DNA of 21,012 nucleotides from a virus, in the IMG/VR virus record IMGVR_UViG_3300032093_008317, positions 1 to 21,012 of that record. One strand, written 5' to 3'. A program made the translations under genes and the position numbers. This document shows, in pieces, positions 1-7,839 of this stretch. The notes under the pieces were generated by a model, which searched no databases, was not told where the DNA came from, and saw only the letters and a list, made by a program, of their open reading frames with translations. Each line of letters starts with the position of its first letter. Within the stretch, counting starts at the first letter, position 1.

Positions 1-1519
1 AACTGGCGTTGGATCGGTTGGTGCAACAGGAAGCACAGGCGTAATCGGCGCAACTGGCGCGGGAGCGACTGGCGCAACTGGCGTTGGATCGGTTGGCGCG
101 ACAGGAAGCACAGGCGTAATCGGCGCGACTGGCGCGGGAGCGACAGGCGCAACTGGCGTTGGATCGGTTGGCGCGACAGGCGCAACTGGCGCAGGGGGAA
201 TTGGCGCGACTGGCGCGGGAGCGACAGGCGCAACTGGCGTTGGATCGGTTGGCGCGACAGGCGCAACTGGCGCAGGGGGAATTGGCGCGACTGGATTAAC
301 TGGGGCAACGGGGCTTTCAGGAACTGCGGCGGCAGGAGGAATTCGTTGGCAATATAATGGTGATGGAACGCAAACAATATTCAATATAAGCGGAGCAGAT
401 TCTGTTGTATCTGCTTCTTATTTAGTTTCTATTGATGGAATTGTTCAAGACCCTGATAATTATACAATTCAATCTGGCTCTCCGTTCACCTTGACAATTT
501 CTGATCCAGTCCCAAGTGGATCGAGTATTGTTATTGTTAGTATTATTGGGCCAATCGGACCAACTGGTTTCTCTGGCGCGACTGGCGTTGGCGCAACAGG
601 TTTTCAAGGCGCGACTGGCGTTGGCGCAACTGGACAAGTAGGTTCTACTGGTTTCGGGGCAACCGGGGCGACTGGAGTTGGCGCAACAGGCTTCCAAGGA
701 GCAACTGGCGTTGGTGAAGTTGGCGCAACAGGTTTTCAAGGAAGCACAGGGTTTGTCGGTGCAACTGGCGTTGGCGCAACTGGCGCAACAGGTTTATCTG
801 GAGATAAATATACAACAACATCTAATACTTCGTTAACTATTGCAATTGGAACGCAATCGTTGACTGTTCAAACTGGTTTAGCTTTAAGTGTAGGTCAAAG
901 CGTTATTATTGCTAATTCTTCTTCTAATAAAATGGAAGGAAGCGTTACGAGTTACAATAGTGTTACTGGTGAATTGATCGTAAATATTACATTAATTACT
1001 GGTTCTGGAACATTTTTAAGTTGGAGTGTATCATTGTCTGGGGCACCCGGGCCTCAAGGCCCAACAGGAGCAACTGGAGTTGGCGCGACTGGAGCAACTG
1101 GGGTTGGATTTCAAGGTTCAACTGGCGCAACTGGCGTTGGGGGAATAGGGTCTACAGGCGCAACTGGTGTCGGAGAAATCGGAGCAACTGGCGCAGGAGC
1201 AACTGGCGCAACAGGAATTGGTGAAGTTGGCGCAACAGGTTTTCAAGGAAGCACAGGATTTCAAGGCGCAACTGGCGCAATTCCTCCATCAAATTCAGGA
1301 AATGTTTACACTTTTACAGGGGACGGAACAACAACAATTTGGACATTAACTGGCAATACATCTGGAAGCATTGTTTCTGCTAATTATTTAGTAACCATTG
1401 ATGGCATATTCCAATCTCCATCAAATTTTACAATTGACAATGTTTCACCAAGAACTATAACAATATCAACAGTTCCTTCTGGAAGTTCTTTGATTGTCAT
1501 TTCACTTTCAACTGCATAA
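1..1519 (+). CDS. collagen-like tail fibre protein, 5' end outside window
   Basis: The frame is open from base 2, so the gene starts upstream; the in-frame TTG at 491 falls inside a folded domain and is not a credible start. The visible 505 residues alternate collagen-like Gly-X-Y stretches (about 1-113, 183-267, 347-426) with globular beta-type domains. The domains at 114-182 and 427-505 are copies of each other, sharing GDGT, YLV-IDGI-Q-P, an IT-I-S strand and the VPSGSS turn. The domain at about 268-346 ([12 protein letters not shown]...SYN-TGEL...SW) recurs in the next gene. The Gly repeat is dominated by GAT/GST triplets and is often interrupted by Gly-X-Gly steps. This build is typical of trimeric phage fibres that reach the host surface. 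Receptor-binding function is inferred; the fibre call is firm. Confidence 0.85.
   Translation, partial: TGVGSVGATGSTGVIGATGAGATGATGVGSVGATGSTGVIGATGAGATGATGVGSVGATGATGAGGIGATGAGATGATGVGSVGATGATGAGGIGATGLTGATGLSGTAAAGGIRWQYNGDGTQTIFNISGADSVVSASYLVSIDGIVQDPDNYTIQSGSPFTLTISDPVPSGSSIVIVSIIGPIGPTGFSGATGVGATGFQGATGVGATGQVGSTGFGATGATGVGATGFQGATGVGEVGATGFQGSTGFVGATGVGATGATGLSGDKYTTTSNTSLTIAIGTQSLTVQTGLALSVGQSVIIANSSSNKMEGSVTSYNSVTGELIVNITLITGSGTFLSWSVSLSGAPGPQGPTGATGVGATGATGVGFQGSTGATGVGGIGSTGATGVGEIGATGAGATGATGIGEVGATGFQGSTGFQGATGAIPPSNSGNVYTFTGDGTTTIWTLTGNTSGSIVSANYLVTIDGIFQSPSNFTIDNVSPRTITISTVPSGSSLIVISLSTA
2..293 (+). repeat. in-frame tandem repeat coding collagen-like segment (75- and 81-base units)
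   Basis: The string actggcgttggatcggttgg recurs at 2, 77, 152 and 233 (one base differs shortly after it in the first copy). This gives two 75-base units followed by 81-base units. Both lengths are multiples of three, so copy-number changes keep the reading frame. Units are nearly identical at the DNA level, which suggests recent expansion. The array runs off the left edge, so its full copy number is not visible. Confidence 0.9.
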
Positions 1520-1552
1520 AAATAACAAAAAAACAAATAGAAAAACAAAAAT

Positions 1553-2656
1553 ATGCCTATCACAAAAGCAACTCAAAATGTAATTACTCCAAGCATTGTT
1601 ACTACTGATACTCCTCAAACAATTAAAGCGGAAAAAAATATTTCCTTAAATTATAATGGAACTTCAAGCACTTCATTGACATTTGCATTAGGAACACAAA
1701 CATTAACTACAAATACAGGACTTGATTTTAAACCGGGAGATGGAGTAAAAATTGGAAGGTTTTCAACTTTTACTGCATCAGTAATGATTGGCACTGTTGT
1801 GAGTTATAATTTTTCAACAGGAGTTCTTGTTGCAAATATTACATCAGAAGATGCTTCTGGAACATATTCAAGTTGGTTTATTACAAATACAAGCACATCT
1901 GCCGCTCTTACAATCACTCAAAATGGAAATGGCGATTCTTTTAAAGTAGAAGATTCATCCAATCCAGATTCAACTCCATTTGTAATTACTAATCGTGGTT
2001 ATGTTGGGATTGGGAAAACAACAGCAGGAAATCCGTTAGATGTCGTAGGAAAAATTGGATCAGATAGCATTATTACAACTTTTTATGAAACTAATTTTGC
2101 TAGTGGTTCTGGAACCTTATATCAATTTGGCAGAAGTGCTTCTTTTTTAAACGGAGTTGCAACTTATAAACCTTTTGATGGTTTTTCGACATCAACTCCA
2201 AATGATAGTTTTTCTTTGGATTTGTTTTCAGAATTTAGTTTATATCCCGGATCATGTCTTTCTCAAGCATTATTTGGAGGAACTGGAAATCTAGGTCTTT
2301 TTATTAGAGTTTTTGTTAGCACAGCAGTAATAGCAACAACAATATCAACAGGAGTTCAGCAAGTTACAAAAGGAAATTATGTTGCAGATATTGTTATAAA
2401 TTCTTTTGTTAATGGTGTTTATACAGGATGGACAGTAAATGGAGCAACATCTTTTAATGTTACTACAGCAGCAGGATTAGCTCAAACTGTTGGAGGAGTT
2501 CCCGCTACTGGATATTTAGGTTTTACAGCAACAAGAGAAACTTCATCTGCAATGGGAACAATAAATATGATTTGCAGAGGACATACATCCTCCAATACAG
2601 CATCAATAACATATGAATCCTATGTAAGACCAACTATGCAAATATTTGTAAATTAA
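1553..2656 (+). CDS. phage tail fibre / appendage protein
   Basis: A 367-residue protein. Residues 1-25 carry the motif MPITKATQNVI-P-I-TTDT-QTI, shared with the next gene and likely an attachment or assembly segment. Residues about 30-120 are a beta module homologous to the middle domain of the preceding collagen-like fibre (TSLTFALGTQ-L...TGL...SYN-STG-LV-NIT...SW). It is followed by the fibre signature TNRGYVGIGKTTAGNPLDVVGKIG, the VGIGTT-P-LDV element common upstream of fibre head domains. The C-terminal about 180 residues (from TTFYETNFASG) are not recognised and may be the host-contacting head. The 33-base leader is A-rich with no Shine-Dalgarno site. The gene is AT-richer than the collagen-coding DNA before it, consistent with separate acquisition. 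Receptor binding is inferred. Confidence 0.75.
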   Translation: MPITKATQNVITPSIVTTDTPQTIKAEKNISLNYNGTSSTSLTFALGTQTLTTNTGLDFKPGDGVKIGRFSTFTASVMIGTVVSYNFSTGVLVANITSEDASGTYSSWFITNTSTSAALTITQNGNGDSFKVEDSSNPDSTPFVITNRGYVGIGKTTAGNPLDVVGKIGSDSIITTFYETNFASGSGTLYQFGRSASFLNGVATYKPFDGFSTSTPNDSFSLDLFSEFSLYPGSCLSQALFGGTGNLGLFIRVFVSTAVIATTISTGVQQVTKGNYVADIVINSFVNGVYTGWTVNGATSFNVTTAAGLAQTVGGVPATGYLGFTATRETSSAMGTINMICRGHTSSNTASITYESYVRPTMQIFVN

Positions 2657-2712
2657 TATAATTTAATTATAATTATAAAAAAATCATTGACAGAAACAAT
2701 CACAAAGTAATT
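2657..2712 (+). other. AT-rich intergenic leader, longest gene-free gap in the window
   Basis: These 56 bases separate two fibre genes. They contain AT-only imperfect palindromes (around ataatttaattataattat) followed by A7. No GC stem, no Shine-Dalgarno site and no convincing promoter is visible. The next gene therefore seems to start from an A-rich unstructured leader. No other gap in the window exceeds this one. Confidence 0.4.
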
Positions 2713-3591
2713 ATGCCACTAAAAAAAGCAACTCAAGCAGTAATCGCTCCGAATATCTGCACAACAGATACAACGCAGACTATTACTGGTGTAAAAACAT
2801 TTGGCAATGCGACCATTACTGGTTCATTGACTGGTAATGTTACTGGTAATGTTACTGGAGATGTTACTGGAGATGTTACTGGAGATGTTACTGGAGATGT
2901 TACTGGAGATGTTACTGGTAATGTAACAGGCAATGTAACTGGAAACGCATCTAGTGCAACAATTTTACAAAATAGTAGGACAATTCAAGTTGCTGGTGCG
3001 GTAACCGGAGCAACCGGATTTAATGGAAGTGAAAGTATTTCTATAAATACAACAATTGCATCTGAAGCTACAATTACTTCTCCTGTATTTAGCGGAATAG
3101 CAACTGGCGCAACTGGAGCGCAAGTCCCAAGTTCTTTAATATTCGGATCAATTACTGGAGCATCTGGAGCGTCTGGTTATGTAGGGGAAGTTATTTCATC
3201 AAGCATTGCTGTTGCAAATTCGGTTTCATTAACATCTCAAACTCAACCAAGTTCTACTGCTACAGCAGTAACTAGCATTAATTTGCCGCCCGGAGAATGG
3301 TTAATTACTGGTCAAATTTCTTTTCGAGCCGCAACCACTACTAGTATTACTGTTTTAAAAAGAGGAATTGGAACATCTGCAACAGCACTTGGATCACAAG
3401 ACACTTACGCAACTAATTTTTCTGCTGCATTTGTGCCGACTGCAAGCGTTGATGTAGCATTGCCAATACCGACTCAATCAATTATTACAACTACATCCCC
3501 ATCGACCCCTATTTATTTGTTAGCTCAAGCAACATTTACTGTTGCTACGCTTTCAGCATTTGGAAACATACAAGCAAGGAGAATTCGATAA
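2713..3591 (+). CDS. phage tail fibre protein with GNVT/GDVT repeat shaft
   Basis: A 292-residue protein. The N terminus MPLKKATQAVIAPNICTTDT matches the preceding fibre at most positions. Residues 41-76 are nine tetrapeptides, GNVT x2, GDVT x5, GNVT x2, a pattern usual in beta-helical fibre shafts. Short collagen-like pieces (GATGFNG, GATGAQ) follow. The last about 140 residues, from YVGEVISSS through SVSLTSQT, LPPGEWLITGQISF, IYLLAQATFTV and FGNIQARRIR, resemble the small C-terminal head domain found in many prophage and phage fibre proteins. The shared N terminus implies that this protein and its neighbour dock to the same partner. There is no Shine-Dalgarno site. Confidence 0.8.
   Translation: MPLKKATQAVIAPNICTTDTTQTITGVKTFGNATITGSLTGNVTGNVTGDVTGDVTGDVTGDVTGDVTGNVTGNVTGNASSATILQNSRTIQVAGAVTGATGFNGSESISINTTIASEATITSPVFSGIATGATGAQVPSSLIFGSITGASGASGYVGEVISSSIAVANSVSLTSQTQPSSTATAVTSINLPPGEWLITGQISFRAATTTSITVLKRGIGTSATALGSQDTYATNFSAAFVPTASVDVALPIPTQSIITTTSPSTPIYLLAQATFTVATLSAFGNIQARRIR
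2833..2940 (+). repeat. 12-base tandem repeat, nine units
   Basis: Nine in-frame 12-base units each encode Gly-Asn/Asp-Val-Thr. Units 1-2 are ggtaatgttact, units 3-7 are five perfect copies of ggagatgttact (2857-2916), and units 8-9 are diverged Asn versions. The unit length is a multiple of three, so slippage would lengthen or shorten the fibre shaft without a frameshift. Confidence 0.95.
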
Positions 3592-3592
3592 T

Positions 3593-4006
3593 ATGCCATA
3601 TTCAAAAGAAAAATACGATTTGCCGTCTGGTTTTGAAGACCTTGGTGAACCTGTAAAGCCAATGTCAATGGAAATGGAGATGCCGAAAAGCGAATTTCAT
3701 TATCCATCGCTTTATTTTGAAAATGCCGAGGCATTGAAAAGCTTGCCAAAAGAGGGAACCGCCATGATTTTCTTCAAGAAAGTCATGGAGAAAGAGGAAA
3801 CCATGATGCGTGATGGAAAGACCGAGAAGCGTCATTGTGTCGAGCTTTGCATTTGTGGAATCAAACCTGAAGATTCTGAAGAGTCTGGAGAGATGGAAGA
3901 AGAGATGGATGATGAAGATGCCATTGAAAATGGACTTGAAGAAGCTGAAGAAAAACCAAAAACCAAGATCGAAATTGAAATTGGTGGAAGTGAAGAAGAA
4001 GACTAA
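3593..4006 (+). CDS. small acidic protein, possible capsid-staple/decoration protein
   Basis: A 137-residue protein. The ATG at 3593 is chosen over an upstream in-frame TTG because it follows the previous stop by one base and has AGGAGA just upstream. Residues about 30-100 (FHYPSLYFENAEALKSLPKEGTA...GK-EKRHCVELCICGIKP) have a strand-rich pattern, with a Y-P-S-L-Y opening and a closing I-C-G-I-K-P strand. That resembles small phage capsid-staple or decoration proteins from memory. The last about 40 residues are a highly acidic tail. A chaperone or scaffolding-type role is an alternative. Gene overlap and position support a structural role; the specific name is tentative. Confidence 0.5.
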   Translation: MPYSKEKYDLPSGFEDLGEPVKPMSMEMEMPKSEFHYPSLYFENAEALKSLPKEGTAMIFFKKVMEKEETMMRDGKTEKRHCVELCICGIKPEDSEESGEMEEEMDDEDAIENGLEEAEEKPKTKIEIEIGGSEEED

Positions 4007-4009
4007 TTT

Positions 4010-4300
4010 ATGAAAAAACAAGATACCGCAATGCCTATGGAGGCTATGACTGAAGCACCAATGCCTCCTGCCGCTCCTGAAGGAGGCGAGGTAATGATGA
4101 GCATCCCTAAATCTACCTTCGACCAATTGCACGGAATTGTAGTGCAATTGGCAGAGGCTATCGATGCTCTGGCAGTTCAGGTGGAGCAGCAAGCCGCAGG
4201 CGCGGGTGAAGGCGAGATGCCTGTTGCTGCAACTCCCGGCGAGACTGAAGATGCTGATCTTGCCGCATTCGCACAAGAACTTTCCCGTGGTGCTGTATAA
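4010..4300 (+). CDS. hypothetical small phage protein
   Basis: Not recognised. The 96 residues have a Met/Ala/Pro-rich N terminus, a central helix-forming stretch (about residues 30-60, STFDQLHGIVVQLAEAIDAL) with heptad-like hydrophobics that could form a coiled coil, and a low-complexity Gly/Ala/Glu linker before a short terminal helix. It starts 3 bases after the preceding stop and ends 2 bases before the next start, so it is part of the same transcription unit. Its size and make-up would fit a minor head or scaffolding component, but this is only context. It has markedly higher GC than the fibre genes. Confidence 0.6.
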   Translation: MKKQDTAMPMEAMTEAPMPPAAPEGGEVMMSIPKSTFDQLHGIVVQLAEAIDALAVQVEQQAAGAGEGEMPVAATPGETEDADLAAFAQELSRGAV

Positions 4301-4302
4301 CC

Positions 4303-7300
4303 ATGTTCGTTTCGCAAATTTTCGAGGAATGTGCGGAGATTTTAGGAACGACTGATAAGCCAAAAGTTTTCCGAAAGATTTCGCAGGCAGTCCAGACTCT
4401 TATGGAGTCTGGGCATTGGATGCAATCGACTGCCGAGGTCGATGTCTGCACAGGTTGGGATGGTTGCTCCATTGCGCTTCCTCGCGGCGTTTCTGTGCCT
4501 CTTGCAGTCAATGTAGATGGCAGTCCTACATACTTCCGCAATCGTCTTTTCCAGTACCATGTAAACAAAGGCGGAAAATATAACCCCGTCGAGTGGGCGT
4601 GGGATGATCGAGGATATGTAGCTACCTTGATGGAGATCATTCAACCTTCCGAGTTGATAGCTATTGCGGAATCCTCCAACGATGTAGGCAAGGTCATCCG
4701 AGTTGTTGGCACTAACGACACGAATCGTCCGATCCGCAGTCAACTAGCCGATGGGACTGGCGTTGATGGGTTGCTGATTCCGATCAATTCGCCTTCCGAT
4801 TTTGCGTATGGCACAATCTCGCCATCTGGCGCAAATGTTGCGACTCGCGAAGTTGGAATCACGCCAATTCAGTCATTCAAATCTGCAACTCCTCACCAAT
4901 TAAATTCTGGTCAAGGGATGAGTATTACTCCGATTAGCGGGACCATCCCTGTGGCGTTATCCGATGGGCAGACTTACTACATTGGGGTGATTGATGCGCT
5001 GACAATCAAGATTTTTAATGACTCGCTTAACGCACAATCAGGCGACTACCCTATTTCGTTGCAATCCATCGTTGGGGCTGGACCATTGGAATTCCTTGAT
5101 GAGCGAGCAAGTCGAGTAGTTACTGCATTGCAGTTTAAAGATAGTTTAAACAATCCTATTGCTCCTACGATTGGAATCTCAACTGCAAATCCTATTTTCT
5201 TTCCGCCGAGCCAAACATTGCCTGCTCCTCTCAAGACCGAGACAACTTATTTCGGGAATCTTTTAGACCCTACTCGACTTCAAATTTTCGAGACTGAAGA
5301 AAACGCTCAAAACAACTACGGAGAGGTTTACACGACAGGCTCAACTGCCAATATCAATGTTGACATCCGCAAAGAGATTGCGCCTGAAACAAAGTTAACT
5401 TTTGAATATCCGCATTTGTTTCAAGATGGAGATCAAGTTCAAGCATTTACATCTGGCGGGGTTCTTCCAAAACCATTAATATTAAATAAAAATTATTATG
5501 TTAATGTTATTGATTCTAATACAGTAACATTGCATGAAAATAAATCTGATGCAGATGCTTCATCAACTACATTTTTTGTAAATCCAATTGTTTTAACAAC
5601 TCCAAATACAGGAGTTGTGTCATTGGTAAAATTAATTCCAGCTACAATTGCAACTGGAAAAACAAATCAGGTTACTGCAACAGGATTAACTCTCCCAACT
5701 CCAGCAGGAATAAATGCTACAGGAACAGCGGTTCCTGTAGGTTCTGTAACAAGTGTAAGAGTAACATCATCTGGGTCTGGATATACAGTTGAGCCAACAG
5801 TAACATTTAGCAATCCTCCTACACCTCCAACTGGACAACAAGCAAGGGCGGCAAAAGGATATGCTATAAGGAATACAATTAATAATACAATTAGTGAAGT
5901 TATTATAACTGATTCTGGAGCGGGTTATGATATAGCACCTATTGTAGAAATTTCTTTGCCTATTCCTGTTAGTTTTTCGGTTGATTCTATAACAACATTA
6001 GCAACTGCACCATTTACAACAACAGTAACAACCTCGGTTGCACATGGATTTCAAAATGGAGATCAAATTGAAATAGCGAACGCAAGCGTTCTAGAATATA
6101 ATGGAATAAAAACAATTGCTGGAGTTGCGACTGCGACTCCAAAAGTATTTACTTTTGTTTCGCCTAGTGCATTGGGACCAGATACAGCACCCAACACAAC
6201 TGCCACAAATACAAATGCAGGCAATAGAGCAACTGCCACATCAGAAATTACAACTTCATTTATTTCTAAAATAAATATTAATAATGCAGGAACTGGATAT
6301 ACTCAAGAACCGCAAGTAAAAATTGAAGGTGGTGGAGGTACTGGAGCGACAGCAAGAGCAAATATATCTGGAGGACAAATAACATCCATTGACATGATCA
6401 CTCTTGGTAGTGGATATACGACTCCTCCTGCTGTAAGTATAATTTCTTCAACTGGCGTGTTTGTAGAGTTTCAGTCTACTGGAACTTTGCCAACTCCTTT
6501 AGCCTCTGGAACCGCATATCGTGCGGAAAACCCCGGTGCTGGGAAATTTACAATTAAAAGTTCTGATTTTGGTGAAGTTGACATTAAATCGTCTGGTTCT
6601 GGAACTCTCTATGTTGTGCTTTCGCGAGCATTTGGAATTTCATTCACGGGCAATTGGCGCGGCGATTATTCGTCGCTAGGTCAGACTCAAGGATTCTATT
6701 TTGGGACCGACTTCCTGTTGCCAACTACATCGCCATCCATTGACAACGGAGTCACGCAATTTTGGCTACGCAAGGACACAGATGAATCTGGTCGAGTCTA
6801 CACATCGGAGGCAAATGCTATTTCTGGCGGCGCAACTGGTCAGGTTGTAACCACCGCATTTGGTACTGGACAAACCTACTTTGGCATCCGCTTTAGCGTC
6901 ACGCCGAGTGTCTACGACAACTTAATCGAACCAGACAATATCCAGTTCATTGCAGATGACGAAATCGTGAATTTCACATCGTCTGGCACATTGCCGTTGC
7001 CGATCGTTGCTGGCACAGATTACACAGTAAAATTGTTTGGCAATCGGGTTAAGGTTTATCAAGGTGGAACGCTAGTTCCGATCACGACTCCCGGCACAGG
7101 TCGATTGACTCTGGACATTCGCCGAGTGATGACAGTTCAACCTTCGACCAGCATTTATGCTCCTGCCTGCCTGTACGAGACTGGAGACAAGATTTCGGTG
7201 CGAGCAGCAGAAAACGATGTCCTGCCTAATGGACTTGTCGCAGGAACGACATACTATGTCCGAAAAGTCGATGCTGATGAATTTGAGTTGTACAACACGC

Positions 7301-7839
7301 TTTCCAACGCTCAAAACTTGTCTTCAACGACTGGTCGAGTTCAGTATCTTACAACCGGAAATAAGACCACTTCGACATTCTTTGTCGATAGCATCCAAGG
7401 TCCGGTTTTAGTTAAGAGCATTTCAAATATTGAAAAGCCAAAGACCGATGGATATGTTTCGTTGTATGCATTCGACTACGGACGCAGCAATGATATGACC
7501 TTGATCGGTCAGTATCACCCAGACGAGATTAATCCTAGTTATCGCAGGATTCGCATTGGGAAAAGATGTGCTTGGGCGAGGATTGCATACCGCTTGACTC
7601 CTCCGACAGTCACATCTATGCAGGACTACATCCCTGTAGAGCATGAAAGAGCGATCATTACTGCTGTTCACGCTTGCGATCTTGAAGACAAAGATTTCGC
7701 AGATCAGGCAGTTCGTTACTGGGGTGTTGCTTTCAACTATCTAAAGAACCAGCAAGAGCATCTTGATGGTCACGCATTCCAGCCTCCGCAAATCCAAAAT
7801 CTTGTTTACGCCGATGGCGAGGAACCTGTGATGTTCTAG
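4303..7839 (+). CDS. adaptor / tail tube-like protein enlarged by repeated beta modules
   Basis: A 1178-residue protein. The helical N terminus (FVSQIFEECAEIL...FRKISQAVQTLMESGHW) and the C terminus (about 1120-1170: YIPVEHERAIITAVHACDLEDKDFADQAVRYW-VAFNYLKNQ) fit the helical core of short-tailed phage adaptor/tail-tube A proteins. T7 gp11 is only about 196 residues, so roughly 1000 residues here are insertion. The insertion holds six or so copies of an LP-x-x-L-x-x-x-T-x-Y module (beginning near 214, 305, 387, 728, 896 and 973). It also holds four GSGY-type repeats (491, 539, 663, 702) and one AHGFQNGDQIEI module near 585. Such modules decorate phage surface proteins, probably as beta-sandwich extensions. 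The stop directly abuts the next start. The adaptor role is an inference from the ends and gene order. Confidence 0.65.
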   Translation: MFVSQIFEECAEILGTTDKPKVFRKISQAVQTLMESGHWMQSTAEVDVCTGWDGCSIALPRGVSVPLAVNVDGSPTYFRNRLFQYHVNKGGKYNPVEWAWDDRGYVATLMEIIQPSELIAIAESSNDVGKVIRVVGTNDTNRPIRSQLADGTGVDGLLIPINSPSDFAYGTISPSGANVATREVGITPIQSFKSATPHQLNSGQGMSITPISGTIPVALSDGQTYYIGVIDALTIKIFNDSLNAQSGDYPISLQSIVGAGPLEFLDERASRVVTALQFKDSLNNPIAPTIGISTANPIFFPPSQTLPAPLKTETTYFGNLLDPTRLQIFETEENAQNNYGEVYTTGSTANINVDIRKEIAPETKLTFEYPHLFQDGDQVQAFTSGGVLPKPLILNKNYYVNVIDSNTVTLHENKSDADASSTTFFVNPIVLTTPNTGVVSLVKLIPATIATGKTNQVTATGLTLPTPAGINATGTAVPVGSVTSVRVTSSGSGYTVEPTVTFSNPPTPPTGQQARAAKGYAIRNTINNTISEVIITDSGAGYDIAPIVEISLPIPVSFSVDSITTLATAPFTTTVTTSVAHGFQNGDQIEIANASVLEYNGIKTIAGVATATPKVFTFVSPSALGPDTAPNTTATNTNAGNRATATSEITTSFISKININNAGTGYTQEPQVKIEGGGGTGATARANISGGQITSIDMITLGSGYTTPPAVSIISSTGVFVEFQSTGTLPTPLASGTAYRAENPGAGKFTIKSSDFGEVDIKSSGSGTLYVVLSRAFGISFTGNWRGDYSSLGQTQGFYFGTDFLLPTTSPSIDNGVTQFWLRKDTDESGRVYTSEANAISGGATGQVVTTAFGTGQTYFGIRFSVTPSVYDNLIEPDNIQFIADDEIVNFTSSGTLPLPIVAGTDYTVKLFGNRVKVYQGGTLVPITTPGTGRLTLDIRRVMTVQPSTSIYAPACLYETGDKISVRAAENDVLPNGLVAGTTYYVRKVDADEFELYNTLSNAQNLSSTTGRVQYLTTGNKTTSTFFVDSIQGPVLVKSISNIEKPKTDGYVSLYAFDYGRSNDMTLIGQYHPDEINPSYRRIRIGKRCAWARIAYRLTPPTVTSMQDYIPVEHERAIITAVHACDLEDKDFADQAVRYWGVAFNYLKNQQEHLDGHAFQPPQIQNLVYADGEEPVMF
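4942..7260 (+). repeat. six diverged protein-level repeats, LP-x-x-L-x-x-x-T-x-Y type
   Basis: Repeat cores begin at 4942 (TIPVALSDGQTYYI), 5215 (TLPAPLKTETTYF), 5461 (VLPKPLILNKNYYV), 6484 (TLPTPLASGTAYRA), 6988 (TLPLPIVAGTDYTV) and 7219 (VLPNGLVAGTTYYV). Each is followed by a strand such as DALTIKIFNDSLNA or DEFELYNTLSNAQ. They are clearly related in protein but not in DNA, so the duplications are old. The six are unevenly spaced because GSGY-type repeats are inserted between the third and fourth. Confidence 0.8.
5773..6441 (+). repeat. four GSGY-type repeats inside an AT-rich insertion
   Basis: Units are GSGYTVEPTVTF (5773), GAGYDIAPIVEI (5917), GTGYTQEPQVKI (6289) and GSGYTTPPAVSI (6406), each a G-x-GY-x-x-x-P-x-V-x-I core. 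In the better copies it is preceded by an I-S-x-I-x-I strand. The surrounding DNA, roughly 5470-6440, is visibly AT-richer and uses A/T-ending codons, unlike the flanking parts of the same gene. Confidence 0.8.

Noticed and set aside
2-293. Direct repeats as a possible CRISPR array
   Set aside because: No unique spacers; units are multiples of three and encode a collagen-like protein.
422-739. Open frame on the minus strand opposite the collagen-like repeats
   Set aside because: Cys/Ala/Asn-rich low-complexity translation is the complement of the GAT/GVG repeats; it has no ribosome site and overlaps a clear gene.
491-1519. A separate gene starting at TTG 491
   Set aside because: The frame is open to the left edge and TTG lies inside a folded domain that is duplicated at the C terminus, so it is one gene continuing upstream.
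2657-2685. AT palindromes followed by A run as a terminator
   Set aside because: No GC stem and the A run is on the wrong side (no U tract in + strand RNA), so a terminator is not supported.
2687-2715. TTGACA with possible promoter downstream
   Set aside because: At 17 bases the -10 position reads ATTATG, which overlaps the start codon; transcription would begin inside the gene.
3593-4300. A tail-assembly chaperone pair made by frameshift
   Set aside because: The two genes are separated by a stop and a new ATG in normal spacing, with no overlap or obvious slippery site, and a long tape-measure protein does not follow.
3665-4363. 232-residue minus-strand open frame (and neighbours at 4158-4743)
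   Set aside because: It covers three well-packed + strand genes with ribosome sites; the translation is Phe/His/Cys-rich, typical of an antisense shadow.
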